Assembly: GCF_017874215.1 (NCBI RefSeq)
Contig: NZ_JAGGLB010000001.1
Location: 558,001-622,000, forward strand
Direction: 5' to 3'
Length of the DNA: 64,000 bases
DNA from: Paenibacillus eucommiae
Lineage (GTDB): Bacteria; Bacillota; Bacilli; Paenibacillales; NBRC-103111
In this document: positions 9,405 to 17,971 of the stretch, piece after piece
How the letters are laid out: every line of letters begins with the position of its first letter
How positions within the stretch are numbered: the first letter of the stretch is position 1
The notes under the pieces: model-generated
What the model saw: the letters and a program-made list of their open reading frames with translations, nothing else
Database searches by the model: none
What the model was told of the DNA's origin: nothing
Translations under genes and position numbers: made by a program

Positions 9405-9962
9405 TTAATGGAGCCAGCGTTTGCTGACGGAATTATCGATTCCAAATTGATCCAATATTCGTGAAACGGTGTGCAGCACGATATCATCAATCGTTTCCGG
9501 CTTATTGTAAAAGGCCGGCATCGGTGGCAAAATAACGACGCCCATCCGGGCCAAACGCAGCATATTTTCCAAATGAATTTCGCTTAAAGGTGCTTCCCGT
9601 GGTACAATGACCAGCTTCCGCCTCTCCTTCAGGATTACATCCGCAGAGCGGGCTAACAGATTATCGGCAAATCCATGGCTGACCGCAGCAAGGGTTTTCA
9701 TACTGCACGGTAAAATAACCATCCCGTCCGTTTTGAATGAACCGCTGGATACTATAGCCGCCTGATTGCCCTCCTGATGAACAAAAGCAGCCAGTTTCTT
9801 GACCTCATCAAGCGTATATTTGGTTTCAATCGCGATCGTTTTCTGGGCCCATGAGCTTATGATCAAATGCGTTTCCACACCAAGCTCCTTCAGCACCTCA
9901 AGCAGCCGGATTCCATAAATGGCGCCCGTTGCTCCAGACAATCCTACTATTAGCTTCATCAT
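9405..9962 (-). CDS. ubiX: UbiX/Pad1-family flavin prenyltransferase
   Basis: A 185-residue flavoprotein with the N-terminal GLSGATGAIYGIRLLE nucleotide-binding motif, SGSFKTDGMVILPCSMKTLAAV and the PREAPLSEIHLENML motif typical of UbiX. Known members make prenylated FMN, the cofactor of UbiD decarboxylases. Here it heads an operon with pxpB, whose apparent start lies 9 nt after this stop; no UbiD is in the window, so its role beside 5-oxoprolinase is unclear. Either of two adjacent ATGs (9962 or 9959) could start it; the second has the better spacing to AAGGGG. Confidence 0.93.
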   Translation of the reverse strand: MMKLIVGLSGATGAIYGIRLLEVLKELGVETHLIISSWAQKTIAIETKYTLDEVKKLAAFVHQEGNQAAIVSSGSFKTDGMVILPCSMKTLAAVSHGFADNLLARSADVILKERRKLVIVPREAPLSEIHLENMLRLARMGVVILPPMPAFYNKPETIDDIVLHTVSRILDQFGIDNSVSKRWLH

Positions 9963-10046
9963 CTAACCCCTTTTTACTTTTAAGACACAGCTATCAGCAT
10001 TATCATACTATAAAACATGAAGACATACGAATAAATCCCTGAAACA

Positions 10047-10103
10047 AAATTGACCAGACTTGCCTTCATTCTTCTCAAGAGAACGAAGTAAAGTCTGGTC
10101 AAA
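10047..10103 (-). terminator. Terminator after the GH4 gene
   Basis: Inverted arms TTGACCAGACTT and AAGTCTGGTCAA enclose an inner CTTC/GAAG stem, directly after the GH4 stop at 10109 and followed on the minus strand by TTTTGTTTC. Confidence 0.75.
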
Positions 10104-10108
10104 ATGCT

Positions 10109-11431
10109 TTACTGAAAAAATTGCGGTAAATAGCTTCGGTTTTCAGTTAAAATATCATCCAGGATCGCTTTGGCAGCAGCAGCAGTCCCCACTAATGGAT
10201 GAATCGTCAACGCTTGCAGCGCTGTATCATAATCACCATGTACTGCCGCTTCCACAGTCAGTTCTTCGTAAGCCTTCACTACCTGAAGCATGCCGCGGAT
10301 ATGGGCTCCCGGTGTGCGGGTCAACTGCAGCGGGTGAGCGCCGTCCGCATCGATAACCGCGTTCACTTCTATGGATACCTCATCGGGAAGGAACGAAATG
10401 ATGCCATTATTTCGCACGTTAACGGTTTGGATATCTTTTTTATTCGTGTAAATCGAGGTCATCAGGCGGACAGCTACCTCCGAATAATAAGCCCCGCCGC
10501 GCTGCTCCAATTGAGATGGCTTGACATTCAAATCCGGATCTTTATAAAGCTCAAACAGCTCCTCTTCTACCTGCTTCACAACATCAGCCCGTGTTCCGAC
10601 CGTATGCAGCTTCTCCAACTGCTCGCTAAGCATTTCGTCCCTCATATAATAATAGCGGTGATAAGCGCATGGCAGAGCCTTCAATGCTTTCAGCAGCCCT
10701 GCGTCCCAATCCAGATCCGGGATATTCTTCATCGTAAGTCCGCTGGACCCGGCTGCCTTCTCAAGAAAGTCAGTGGTGATATCCACTCCGTCCAAATGGA
10801 CGCGCGTCGTCCAATTCAAGTGATTTATGCCAACCGTTTCAATATCGACAAGAGAATCGTCCACCCCATAGAGCTCAGCCACCTGCATACGAATGCCAAT
10901 TGGCAGATTGCAAAGCCCGATCGTCTTCACACCGCCTCCATACTTGAGCACAGCTTCTGTAACGATACCCGCAGGATTAGTGAAATTTAGCATAAAAGCG
11001 TCTGGAGCCAGCTCCCGAATATCACGGCATATGTCCAAAATAACGGGAACGGTCCGCAAAGCTTTGGCGAAACCGCCTGCCCCGGTCGTCTCCTGACCGA
11101 TCAAGCCATAGCGGGCAGGAATACGCTCATCCCGCGATCTTGCCTCCAACAATCCGACACGCATCTGGGTAGCTACGAAATCCGCCCCCTCAATGGCTTC
11201 CCGCCTATCCAGCGTCAGCTTGATTTCCATCGGAACTCCGGCCTTCTCGGCCATCCGCCTTGCGAGCGCTCCAACGATCTCCAGCTTCTCCCGTCCCGCT
11301 TCGATATCTGCAAGGTACAGCTGCTTCACAGGAAGCTCGCTGAACCTTTTAATTAAACCTTCCACCAACTCAGGCGTATAGGATGATCCGCCGCCAATGA
11401 CAGCAATTTTCAATTCTTTTTGCTTCATCAT
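10109..11431 (-). CDS. Family 4 glycoside hydrolase (6-phospho-glycosidase type)
   Basis: A 440-residue cytoplasmic NAD- and metal-dependent glycosidase. The N-terminal AVIGGGSSYTPELVEG dinucleotide motif, NFTNPAGIVTEAV, the metal-binding CNLPIG and the GGAYYSEVAV motif place it in GH4 near the 6-phospho-beta-glucosidases (CelF/LicH). GH4 enzymes oxidise C3 transiently with NAD+ to break the bond. It overlaps the preceding sugar-kinase gene by 4 nt. Since the locus imports sugar by ABC transport rather than a PTS, the neighbouring kinase may supply the phosphorylated substrate (inference). Confidence 0.93.
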   Translation of the reverse strand: MMKQKELKIAVIGGGSSYTPELVEGLIKRFSELPVKQLYLADIEAGREKLEIVGALARRMAEKAGVPMEIKLTLDRREAIEGADFVATQMRVGLLEARSRDERIPARYGLIGQETTGAGGFAKALRTVPVILDICRDIRELAPDAFMLNFTNPAGIVTEAVLKYGGGVKTIGLCNLPIGIRMQVAELYGVDDSLVDIETVGINHLNWTTRVHLDGVDITTDFLEKAAGSSGLTMKNIPDLDWDAGLLKALKALPCAYHRYYYMRDEMLSEQLEKLHTVGTRADVVKQVEEELFELYKDPDLNVKPSQLEQRGGAYYSEVAVRLMTSIYTNKKDIQTVNVRNNGIISFLPDEVSIEVNAVIDADGAHPLQLTRTPGAHIRGMLQVVKAYEELTVEAAVHGDYDTALQALTIHPLVGTAAAAKAILDDILTENRSYLPQFFQ

Positions 11432-12423
11432 ACATACTCTCCTCCACCACTAATAAATGCCTGCTCCATTTCCTCTGTCACCTTGATGCCAAGCTGATCC
11501 ATGGCCAGCAGCACGGCACCGAATACTGGAACCATCTCTGGAATTACAAGCTTGTAAGCATTCTCTTGACGCCCGGTCAGCTCACTGAAGGCTTCCTTTA
11601 ATGCCTCCAGAAGATAGGGGCTTCTCCCCTTTTGGACGATGCTTCCCACCAGTACGATTGGCAGGACTGACAATTCCGGCAAGCCGCCAAGCCTGCGGAC
11701 GACTGACCCCGCTGCCAGACCCAGCTCGCGTCCTGCTCTTTGCAGCAGCAGTATGGCTAGCTCATCTCCTTCCGCAGCCGCCTCATGCAGCACAACCGTC
11801 AGCTCATTCGGAATCTCTGTCGCATCTTGATCGAGCAGTGCCGTTACTGTCTCTTCCATGGATGCATATCCAAAGAACCCCGGCACTAATGCCGTTAAGC
11901 GGCTCGGTATTTCCCGCAGCTCCCAGGAGCGGATCGCAGCACGGAATGTTTCTACAGCCATACAATCAGCCCCCGCCCCATCACCGAACAAATAACCGAA
12001 GCCACCGGTTTGAATCGCTTTGCCCATGCTGCTTCTGCCTGCCGCGTTCGTTCCGGTACCACAAACGAGAACAACGCCCGCGTAATCACCGGCGCCAGCC
12101 CGGAGTCCTTCCATCGTATCGCATACGACATCCCAGGCTGCATAAGGCAGACTGGATAAGGCGCGATTCAGAATGGCAAAATCACTTTCACGATCGGCAC
12201 CCGAAAGTCCATACTGTACAAAATCAATATCTTCCGCACAGAGTCCAGCTTCATCCAGTGCCATTCGCATGGACATGTCTATGCTGCCGAGAGCAGCTTC
12301 GATTCCATTGATTTGATAGTTGGCGCAGCCAGAAATACCGGCCCCCAGCGTCTTGCCGCTTTCATCAACGATAACGGCATGTGTCTTCGTCCCGCCGCCG
12401 TCAACCCCCATAACTATTCGCAT
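11428..12423 (-). CDS. BadF/BadG-type sugar kinase (N-acetylglucosamine kinase-like)
   Basis: An ASKHA-fold ATPase with the phosphate-1 motif GVDGGGTKTHAVIVDE, the phosphate-2 region VLVCGTGTNAAG and GGFGYLFGDGAGAD. The family phosphorylates amino sugars such as N-acetylglucosamine. The start at 12423 is preferred: AGGAAGAGGAAG precedes it, while the ATG seven codons upstream starts a Lys/Arg run. It is coupled by a 4-nt overlap to the GH4 gene, suggesting a phosphorylate-then-hydrolyse step on an imported disaccharide or removal of the released monosaccharide. Substrate is inferred, not shown. Confidence 0.88.
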   Translation of the reverse strand: MRIVMGVDGGGTKTHAVIVDESGKTLGAGISGCANYQINGIEAALGSIDMSMRMALDEAGLCAEDIDFVQYGLSGADRESDFAILNRALSSLPYAAWDVVCDTMEGLRAGAGDYAGVVLVCGTGTNAAGRSSMGKAIQTGGFGYLFGDGAGADCMAVETFRAAIRSWELREIPSRLTALVPGFFGYASMEETVTALLDQDATEIPNELTVVLHEAAAEGDELAILLLQRAGRELGLAAGSVVRRLGGLPELSVLPIVLVGSIVQKGRSPYLLEALKEAFSELTGRQENAYKLVIPEMVPVFGAVLLAMDQLGIKVTEEMEQAFISGGGEYV

Positions 12424-12504
12424 CAGCTTCCTCTTCCTTTTCATCTTGCTTTTTATTTCTCATCTTCCTGATTCAAATTCGAATAAGTCTGCTGCCGGCA
12501 AACT

Positions 12505-12564
12505 GCAAGCGCCAGGTGCCCTCCGTGGGAACAATGTCCCGCCATAAGGAAACCCGGCGCTTGG
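12505..12564. terminator. Hairpin between the large secreted-protein gene and the sugar kinase gene
   Basis: Arms AAGCGCCAGGT (12507-12517) and ACCCGGCGCTT (12552-12562) pair around an inner GGGACATTGTTCCC palindrome. It lies 35 nt after the upstream gene's stop. There is no U-run, so it may be an attenuating or stabilising structure rather than a full terminator. Confidence 0.5.
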
Positions 12565-12598
12565 CAAAACCGGCGTTCAGCTGTGCTGAGCCTCTTAT

Positions 12599-14875
12599 TT
12601 ATTCACCCTGCATCATACCGTAGTAACGACCCATCCAGTAAGGGAGAGTAAACCAAGTGCTCGAATACATGCTCCCGGAATTGTAATTAGTTCCGTTATA
12701 GGTAACCAGTTCAGGGGTAGACATATCTTGATTAGTCACATTTTCCCAGACAACAAACGGATTATTGTTAAACTTGATCAAGCGTGTTTCGTCCGGCGCC
12801 AATCTCCGGTTCGTTTGATAGTTATCATCGTCTCTCATGTTGTAATCCGCCAGCAGCAGCACATCATCCCGGTAAAAATTGTTGGAGGCCATATTATTCT
12901 GCACCTGAGGAAGGCGGTACAGGAACCAGGATGCTCCCTGCAAATCCACATTAGCTTTATGCTGGTTCGTGTATTGGTAAATAAACGTATACAGCGGATT
13001 TTTCTCGCGCTCCATATTGATCCACCAGTCATCCAGAATCCTTCTCAGATCGGTGACCCGCTGCGAATCCGGATTTTCCTGAAGCTCATTATCGATCAGC
13101 GGCAGAAACGACAGGGAGAACAGATTCTCATCGGAGTAGTTAATCGTGAGCGGCCAGTCCCTGCGATCCAGAATTCCCTGCATCCCCTCGTAACCCTCAA
13201 ACTCAACGTCGACAATGTTTAAGCGGCGGCGGATGTAATCCTCAGCCATACGAATATAGCCTTTGCCATCCCCGTCGACTTCCGGATCATAATCACGATT
13301 CCACAGGTCATCGTAAACCTGGCGGTATAAGGCATTATGTTCACTGTACGTTTCATCCAGGGAGGTCAGGTAAATCGAGCTTTTCAAAAAGCTCATGAGC
13401 TCAATTGAATTAAGCGGGGCATCTTCATATCCGTAAGCATGCCCATTGGCAGGATCATGACCTTCCCATTCCCAATAATATTCGGCAAACCATTTGGACC
13501 ATGAGGTGCTCAGTCCTGTTGCATCCTTCAGAATAAAACCGCTGGTGACGATATGGTGCATCATCCGGTCGGCAAACTCAATCGTAAGCTTCTTCAGGTG
13601 CTCGTCTTCCGCCCCGGTTCCATCGAACAGATAGCGGCCTGCATAATAAAATAACAGGAAGTGTCCGACTACCTCGTCAGATGAAGTGTCCGCTTTGTAA
13701 ATCACTTGCTGGTCCGTATAGCCCTCATCTGTGTACAGCTTGGAAAGCATCGGGTCAAGCTCTTCCTTGATTTCCGATTTTAGCTGCCACACCACATTGT
13801 TCGAATTGTTTTTATCCAGCACGACAGGGGAAACCTGCTCGCCATAATCGCTTTCATAGCTTCTGCCTGTTGCTGTCAGATAAGCGGCTTTGGCTTCCTC
13901 TGCATGCGCTTCGTCAACGATATATTTGCTTGCTTTAACGGAATCCTTTGACTTAACAGCAACAGCATATTTCTTGCCATCGATCTCTACGCCAGTTTTC
14001 TCAAACCACAAGCCGCCGCTGATCGTATTCCGCTCGTTTAATGGGTTGTTCGGATCATTGATTACATAAGATCGGGCAGGAAAGCCATCGCCGCGTCCAG
14101 CAATTGATGATAGCAGCATCACTGCTTTAGCCCCTCTTGTTGCCGCTTCCTTGGCCTTAGCCATCTCTGTAGTATTGTTTTCCTTCTTGGCTGTCATGTA
14201 CCTGTAAATTTCCCCAAGCACATATTCCGCAGTCCATAGACCGTCGTTATCTTTCGTCCCCGGGTTGCCCACATAGGCGCCATCTACAATTTGATAAGGA
14301 CCATCAGAGGTCATACCACGCCGGTCAATGATCGCCCGGGTCATCTCTTCGTAAATATCCGCTTTGCCTTTCAGCGTTCTCTCCGTCATCGTGACATGCA
14401 CAACACCGTTCACGTTACGAATCCAAATGCCGTTGTTCCCGTCTGAAGCCAGACCTGTCACAATATCGCTGTCATTCCCGCCAGTACTGTTATAGAGATA
14501 ACGCGGACCATTCATATACTGTACATAGTCCGCTTTATCCTTCTCCTTGAAATTGAACCGGATAACACCACGGTCCGTTCCAGCCCATAACGTGTCGCCA
14601 TCACGGGCAAACGCCTTAACATGAGCATCACCAATCGATTTCAGCAGCTCCACATTGTCCGGAATTTCCAGAGAAGTCTGGAATGCCTCATTAACCTCTT
14701 GGCTAACAGGCAGTGCGGCAAACTCTGTTGTGTTATAGTAAGCCATTTCTTTCTGCAGCGTCGAGCGCAGCTCGACAGGTTTATAAGCAGCAGCCGCGAA
14801 CGCCTGAAGCGGCAAAGCCATCGACAATATCAGGGTCAGGCTGATCCATTTGATCCAACTTCCAAACTTGTTCAT
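12599..14875 (-). CDS. Large secreted protein of unknown family, possible glycan-active enzyme
   Basis: 758 residues with a clear signal peptide (Lys-containing start, hydrophobic core, ending LQAFAA). I do not recognise the family. Residues about 75-175 contain propeller-like blades (DGDTLWAGTDRGVIRFN, SDGNNGIWIRNVNGVVHV). The remainder is mostly helical and rich in Trp, Tyr and acidic residues (WFAEYYWEWEGHDPANGHAYGYED; RDDVLLLADYNMRDDD), compatible with an (alpha/alpha)6 glycan-cleaving barrel, but no catalytic motif can be assigned. AAGGAGG precedes the start, and the SLH protein ends 32 nt upstream, so the two are co-transcribed. The SLH protein's C-terminus also has propeller-like strands, hinting at a shared design. 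Confidence 0.85.
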   Translation of the reverse strand: MNKFGSWIKWISLTLILSMALPLQAFAAAAYKPVELRSTLQKEMAYYNTTEFAALPVSQEVNEAFQTSLEIPDNVELLKSIGDAHVKAFARDGDTLWAGTDRGVIRFNFKEKDKADYVQYMNGPRYLYNSTGGNDSDIVTGLASDGNNGIWIRNVNGVVHVTMTERTLKGKADIYEEMTRAIIDRRGMTSDGPYQIVDGAYVGNPGTKDNDGLWTAEYVLGEIYRYMTAKKENNTTEMAKAKEAATRGAKAVMLLSSIAGRGDGFPARSYVINDPNNPLNERNTISGGLWFEKTGVEIDGKKYAVAVKSKDSVKASKYIVDEAHAEEAKAAYLTATGRSYESDYGEQVSPVVLDKNNSNNVVWQLKSEIKEELDPMLSKLYTDEGYTDQQVIYKADTSSDEVVGHFLLFYYAGRYLFDGTGAEDEHLKKLTIEFADRMMHHIVTSGFILKDATGLSTSWSKWFAEYYWEWEGHDPANGHAYGYEDAPLNSIELMSFLKSSIYLTSLDETYSEHNALYRQVYDDLWNRDYDPEVDGDGKGYIRMAEDYIRRRLNIVDVEFEGYEGMQGILDRRDWPLTINYSDENLFSLSFLPLIDNELQENPDSQRVTDLRRILDDWWINMEREKNPLYTFIYQYTNQHKANVDLQGASWFLYRLPQVQNNMASNNFYRDDVLLLADYNMRDDDNYQTNRRLAPDETRLIKFNNNPFVVWENVTNQDMSTPELVTYNGTNYNSGSMYSSTWFTLPYWMGRYYGMMQGE

Positions 14876-14907
14876 CGTTATCCTCCTTAGTGTTTCGTAG
14901 GGTAAAG

Positions 14908-16647
14908 TTACATGTATTTGACTCTGGAAACAGATTGATCAGTAAGAATCCACAGGTAGCTGCCATCAATAAGCAGTGCTTTGATCGAGCCCTCGAAATA
15001 AGTTCCCGTTTCATAAACTTTGACTTCCTCTGCGTTAGTGCCGTAAGGATCGTAATATTTCAGTTGATTTTCTGTGGCAGACCAAACCTTGCCTTGTGCA
15101 TCGACTGCCGACGTCACTACCTTTTCACTTACCGGGAAAATCGAATGCTGGAATGTAAACCGGAAATCGATAACCGCTTCTCCACTTAAAATGCGATCAT
15201 AATCCTGCAGTGCCCCAGGCACGCCAACCTCACGCTTGCCATATGTCTTCACACTGCCGACCGGATCTGGATTCGTTCCTGGATTTGTCCCAGGATCGGT
15301 GCCGGGATTGCCGGGATTGCCGGGATTCGATCCTGTTCCCGGATTCGATCCTGACGTCGCACTATCCTTGGTTCTTTCCGTGCCGGCAACCTTCGCCTTC
15401 ACTCCATTTTTCAGCTGTAGCTTTTGCGGCTCTTGCTCAACGGTGACTCCGTTCACAGAGATAACCGCTTGCTTGATTACGCCCTTTCCAGTGATGGATA
15501 CCGGGGCATTAACATCAACCTCAGTCACGGATGAGGAAGCATTCAGCTCAATCTGCGCACCTTGGGCTTTCGCTGTTATGTCCAGCTTGTCGATCACAGC
15601 GCCATCCAGAATGAGCCTGACATTGGAAGCAATCGTCAAATGAGCAATCTTTCCTTTTACGATGAAAGTTTTGCCGTCCGTTCCCGCCTCGATAACTACA
15701 TTCGCAAGCTGGCTGTCCATTTCGTTCACCAGTATACCGCCGCTGCGGACAACAATCTCCGGGATCACAGTGGTGCCCTGCAGCACAACGCGGACATCAC
15801 CTGATTGCTTGTCGATTTCCAGACTGCCGCCTATGGTGCTGTCAGCAATCGTGATACTGTGATCGCCGCCACCCTGCACATAAACGTTGCCCGCTACTTT
15901 GGAATGACTCAAAGCTGCGTCACCGCTGCCGATCCCTGGCGCAAGATAAAGATTTTTACCGACCCCGGCTCCCTCTAACTTCGCGCCACTTGTATGGATT
16001 ACCATGTTTCCAGCCACAGTGTCTGAATATGTACCCGCTTTGCCAATCAGTTTGCCGATCGTATTGTCCATCATAACTACCGCTTCAGCACGGGTAATGG
16101 AAGCCTTCGGCGCATAGCTGTTATTTTCCCTGCCTGTTACAAAAGACTGCTCCTTCATCGCGCTCACGGCTTCCTGCGCCCAAACCGCAATATCCTTTGC
16201 ATCGCTGAATGCTTCATACGCACCAGCGTTTTGAGACTGCAAACGGAAAGCCTTGGCAAGCATCACAGCCGCTTCCTGACGGGTAATGGCAGAGAGCGGA
16301 TTCATCCGGCCCTTGTCATCCCCTTCAATAACACCCGCATGGTAGGCTGTTGCGATGTCCACCGCATACCATTTGCTCGCTTCCACATCTGGAAAGGCTT
16401 GAGCAGCTGCTGCTTCAAACCGGAACACCCGGTTAACCAGAGCAATAAATTCCGCTCTTGTAATGGAAGCTCCGGGTCTCAGAGAGCCGCTTTCATCTCC
16501 CTGCAAAAGCCCGCTTGCCACCCAGCTTTGCATTTGCTTCTCGGCCCAGGCGGGTAAGGTCTCTTGCGCTCCGGCAACGGCGGACGCTGAGGTCAGCCCC
16601 ATACATAGTGCTAATGAAAGCACCATCGATTTCTTTATTTTTTTCAT
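14908..16647 (-). CDS. S-layer-homology surface protein with beta-helix-like repeats
   Basis: 579 residues: signal peptide ending SAVAGA, three N-terminal SLH domains (about 30-210; ITRAEFIALVNRVF, ITRQEAAVMLAKAF, ITRAEAVVMMDNT) that bind pyruvylated cell-wall polymer, then about 200 residues of short beta-strands with repeated GNVYVQGG / GGSLEID turns like right-handed beta-helices, a Pro/Gly/Asn linker near 425-465, and a C-terminal segment with propeller-like strands (GKVWSATENQLKYYDPYG). It probably sits on the cell surface and binds or presents glycan for the locus. GGAGGAG precedes the ATG. The exact ligand is unknown. Confidence 0.9.
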   Translation of the reverse strand: MKKIKKSMVLSLALCMGLTSASAVAGAQETLPAWAEKQMQSWVASGLLQGDESGSLRPGASITRAEFIALVNRVFRFEAAAAQAFPDVEASKWYAVDIATAYHAGVIEGDDKGRMNPLSAITRQEAAVMLAKAFRLQSQNAGAYEAFSDAKDIAVWAQEAVSAMKEQSFVTGRENNSYAPKASITRAEAVVMMDNTIGKLIGKAGTYSDTVAGNMVIHTSGAKLEGAGVGKNLYLAPGIGSGDAALSHSKVAGNVYVQGGGDHSITIADSTIGGSLEIDKQSGDVRVVLQGTTVIPEIVVRSGGILVNEMDSQLANVVIEAGTDGKTFIVKGKIAHLTIASNVRLILDGAVIDKLDITAKAQGAQIELNASSSVTEVDVNAPVSITGKGVIKQAVISVNGVTVEQEPQKLQLKNGVKAKVAGTERTKDSATSGSNPGTGSNPGNPGNPGTDPGTNPGTNPDPVGSVKTYGKREVGVPGALQDYDRILSGEAVIDFRFTFQHSIFPVSEKVVTSAVDAQGKVWSATENQLKYYDPYGTNAEEVKVYETGTYFEGSIKALLIDGSYLWILTDQSVSRVKYM

Positions 16648-16779
16648 TTTTTTTGCTCCTCCTGCCGCATAATATACTTTGAACCGACTATATTCACTAA
16701 CAGCGACGGCTCTCGCCGTCCCTGACGTAAACGAACATTAAACCAACATGAAGTCAACATGCATGGGGAATTTCCTTTT

Positions 16780-17967
16780 TCAACGCATACTCTTCCCAGG
16801 TTCTTCCTTCAGTGCGCCCCTGTATTCGCTTGGTGTCATTTGCACCAGCTTGCGGAATACTTGGGTAAAGTGCCGCAAATCTTGATAACCGACCCTTTCA
16901 GCAACTTCCGTTACTTTGAGGCTGCTGGTGCCAAGCAGCTGCTTGGCATGTTCGATTCGGAGCTGCATCACAAACTCCTTGTAACCGGTCCCAGTCGATT
17001 TCTTAAAGAGATGACTGAAATATACCGGATTCAAGTAAACGGCAGCAGCTACCTTCTCCAACGAGAGATTTTCGTTGAAATGATTTTTTATATATTGCAT
17101 GGACACTTCAATAATCTCATTATGATTTTCGTAGGGAGGATCTTCACCCATTTGCGCCTCGTTCTTGAGCATCGCAGCGACTTGATCCGGAATATCTCCG
17201 AAGGTATGGAGTAAATGGGATACTTGGAGCTGTGATTTCCCTTGGACACTGCCCGGAAGCGACTCGAGCAGTTGACTTTGTACCCGCTCCATTGAGCTTG
17301 ATGGAGAGAATACACCCAGCAGCGTGCTGCGCCCGAAGCTGACCACAAATCCTTTCCCGTGCCTGTTCATCCACGCGGCCATTTCCTGCCTGGCATCAAC
17401 ATGCCACTGCATTTCATCCTGTGCGGATTCCATACGGTACAAAATCAGCATGCAGTCTGCGTATTCCGCTGCCAGCGATCCCAGATCGAACCGGCCATCT
17501 GCCGCGTCCAACCCGGCAGCCCAACATTGAAACACAGCTTCCCGCGCGTCCAAAAGCTGATTCTGAACCTGCTCGCGTTGCAGGAGGGCTGCTTGTTCCA
17601 ACTCCAGCTCCGCTTCCAAGGTCTGCAGCAGCTCAATCACTTTTGGCTTTCCTATCGGCTTGAGTATATAGTCCTTGGCTCCGTAACGAAGCGCCTGTTG
17701 GGCAAATTCGAAATCAGAATATGCCGAAATAACGACCCATCGAATCGTCTTATGCAGCTGTACGCCTTGCCGGAGCAGATCGAGGCCGCTCATCCCGGGC
17801 ATCATAATATCAAGAAACACGACATCTACGTCAGCTTCCTCCAGCAAGGACAGCGCCTGTTCGCCTGATTCGGCTGTCCCGACCATCCAAGCCGGAAAAG
17901 CAGTCTCCACCGTTCGCCTGATACCTTCACGAATGGTCCATTCATCATCAACAATTAATATCCGCAT
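16780..17967 (-). CDS. AraC-family (YesN-type) response regulator
   Basis: 395 residues: receiver domain with VDDEW and phosphoacceptor motif VFLDIMMPGMSG near residue 54, LKPIGKP at the conserved lysine, a central coiled or helical region (Gln/Leu/Glu-rich near 110-145), and a C-terminal AraC domain (LNPVYFSHLFKKSTG; VGYQDLRHF; TPSEYRG). It follows the sensor kinase by 4 nt and should control the 10-23 kb glycan locus. The spacing to the SLH gene downstream (132 nt) leaves room for a promoter it could act on. Confidence 0.93.
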   Translation of the reverse strand: MRILIVDDEWTIREGIRRTVETAFPAWMVGTAESGEQALSLLEEADVDVVFLDIMMPGMSGLDLLRQGVQLHKTIRWVVISAYSDFEFAQQALRYGAKDYILKPIGKPKVIELLQTLEAELELEQAALLQREQVQNQLLDAREAVFQCWAAGLDAADGRFDLGSLAAEYADCMLILYRMESAQDEMQWHVDARQEMAAWMNRHGKGFVVSFGRSTLLGVFSPSSSMERVQSQLLESLPGSVQGKSQLQVSHLLHTFGDIPDQVAAMLKNEAQMGEDPPYENHNEIIEVSMQYIKNHFNENLSLEKVAAAVYLNPVYFSHLFKKSTGTGYKEFVMQLRIEHAKQLLGTSSLKVTEVAERVGYQDLRHFTQVFRKLVQMTPSEYRGALKEEPGKSMR

Positions 17968-17971
17968 GCTC

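Noticed and set aside
11601..12311. 236-codon plus-strand frame opposite the BadF kinase
   Set aside because: Proline/histidine/arginine-rich product typical of an antisense shadow; the kinase on the other strand has all its motifs.
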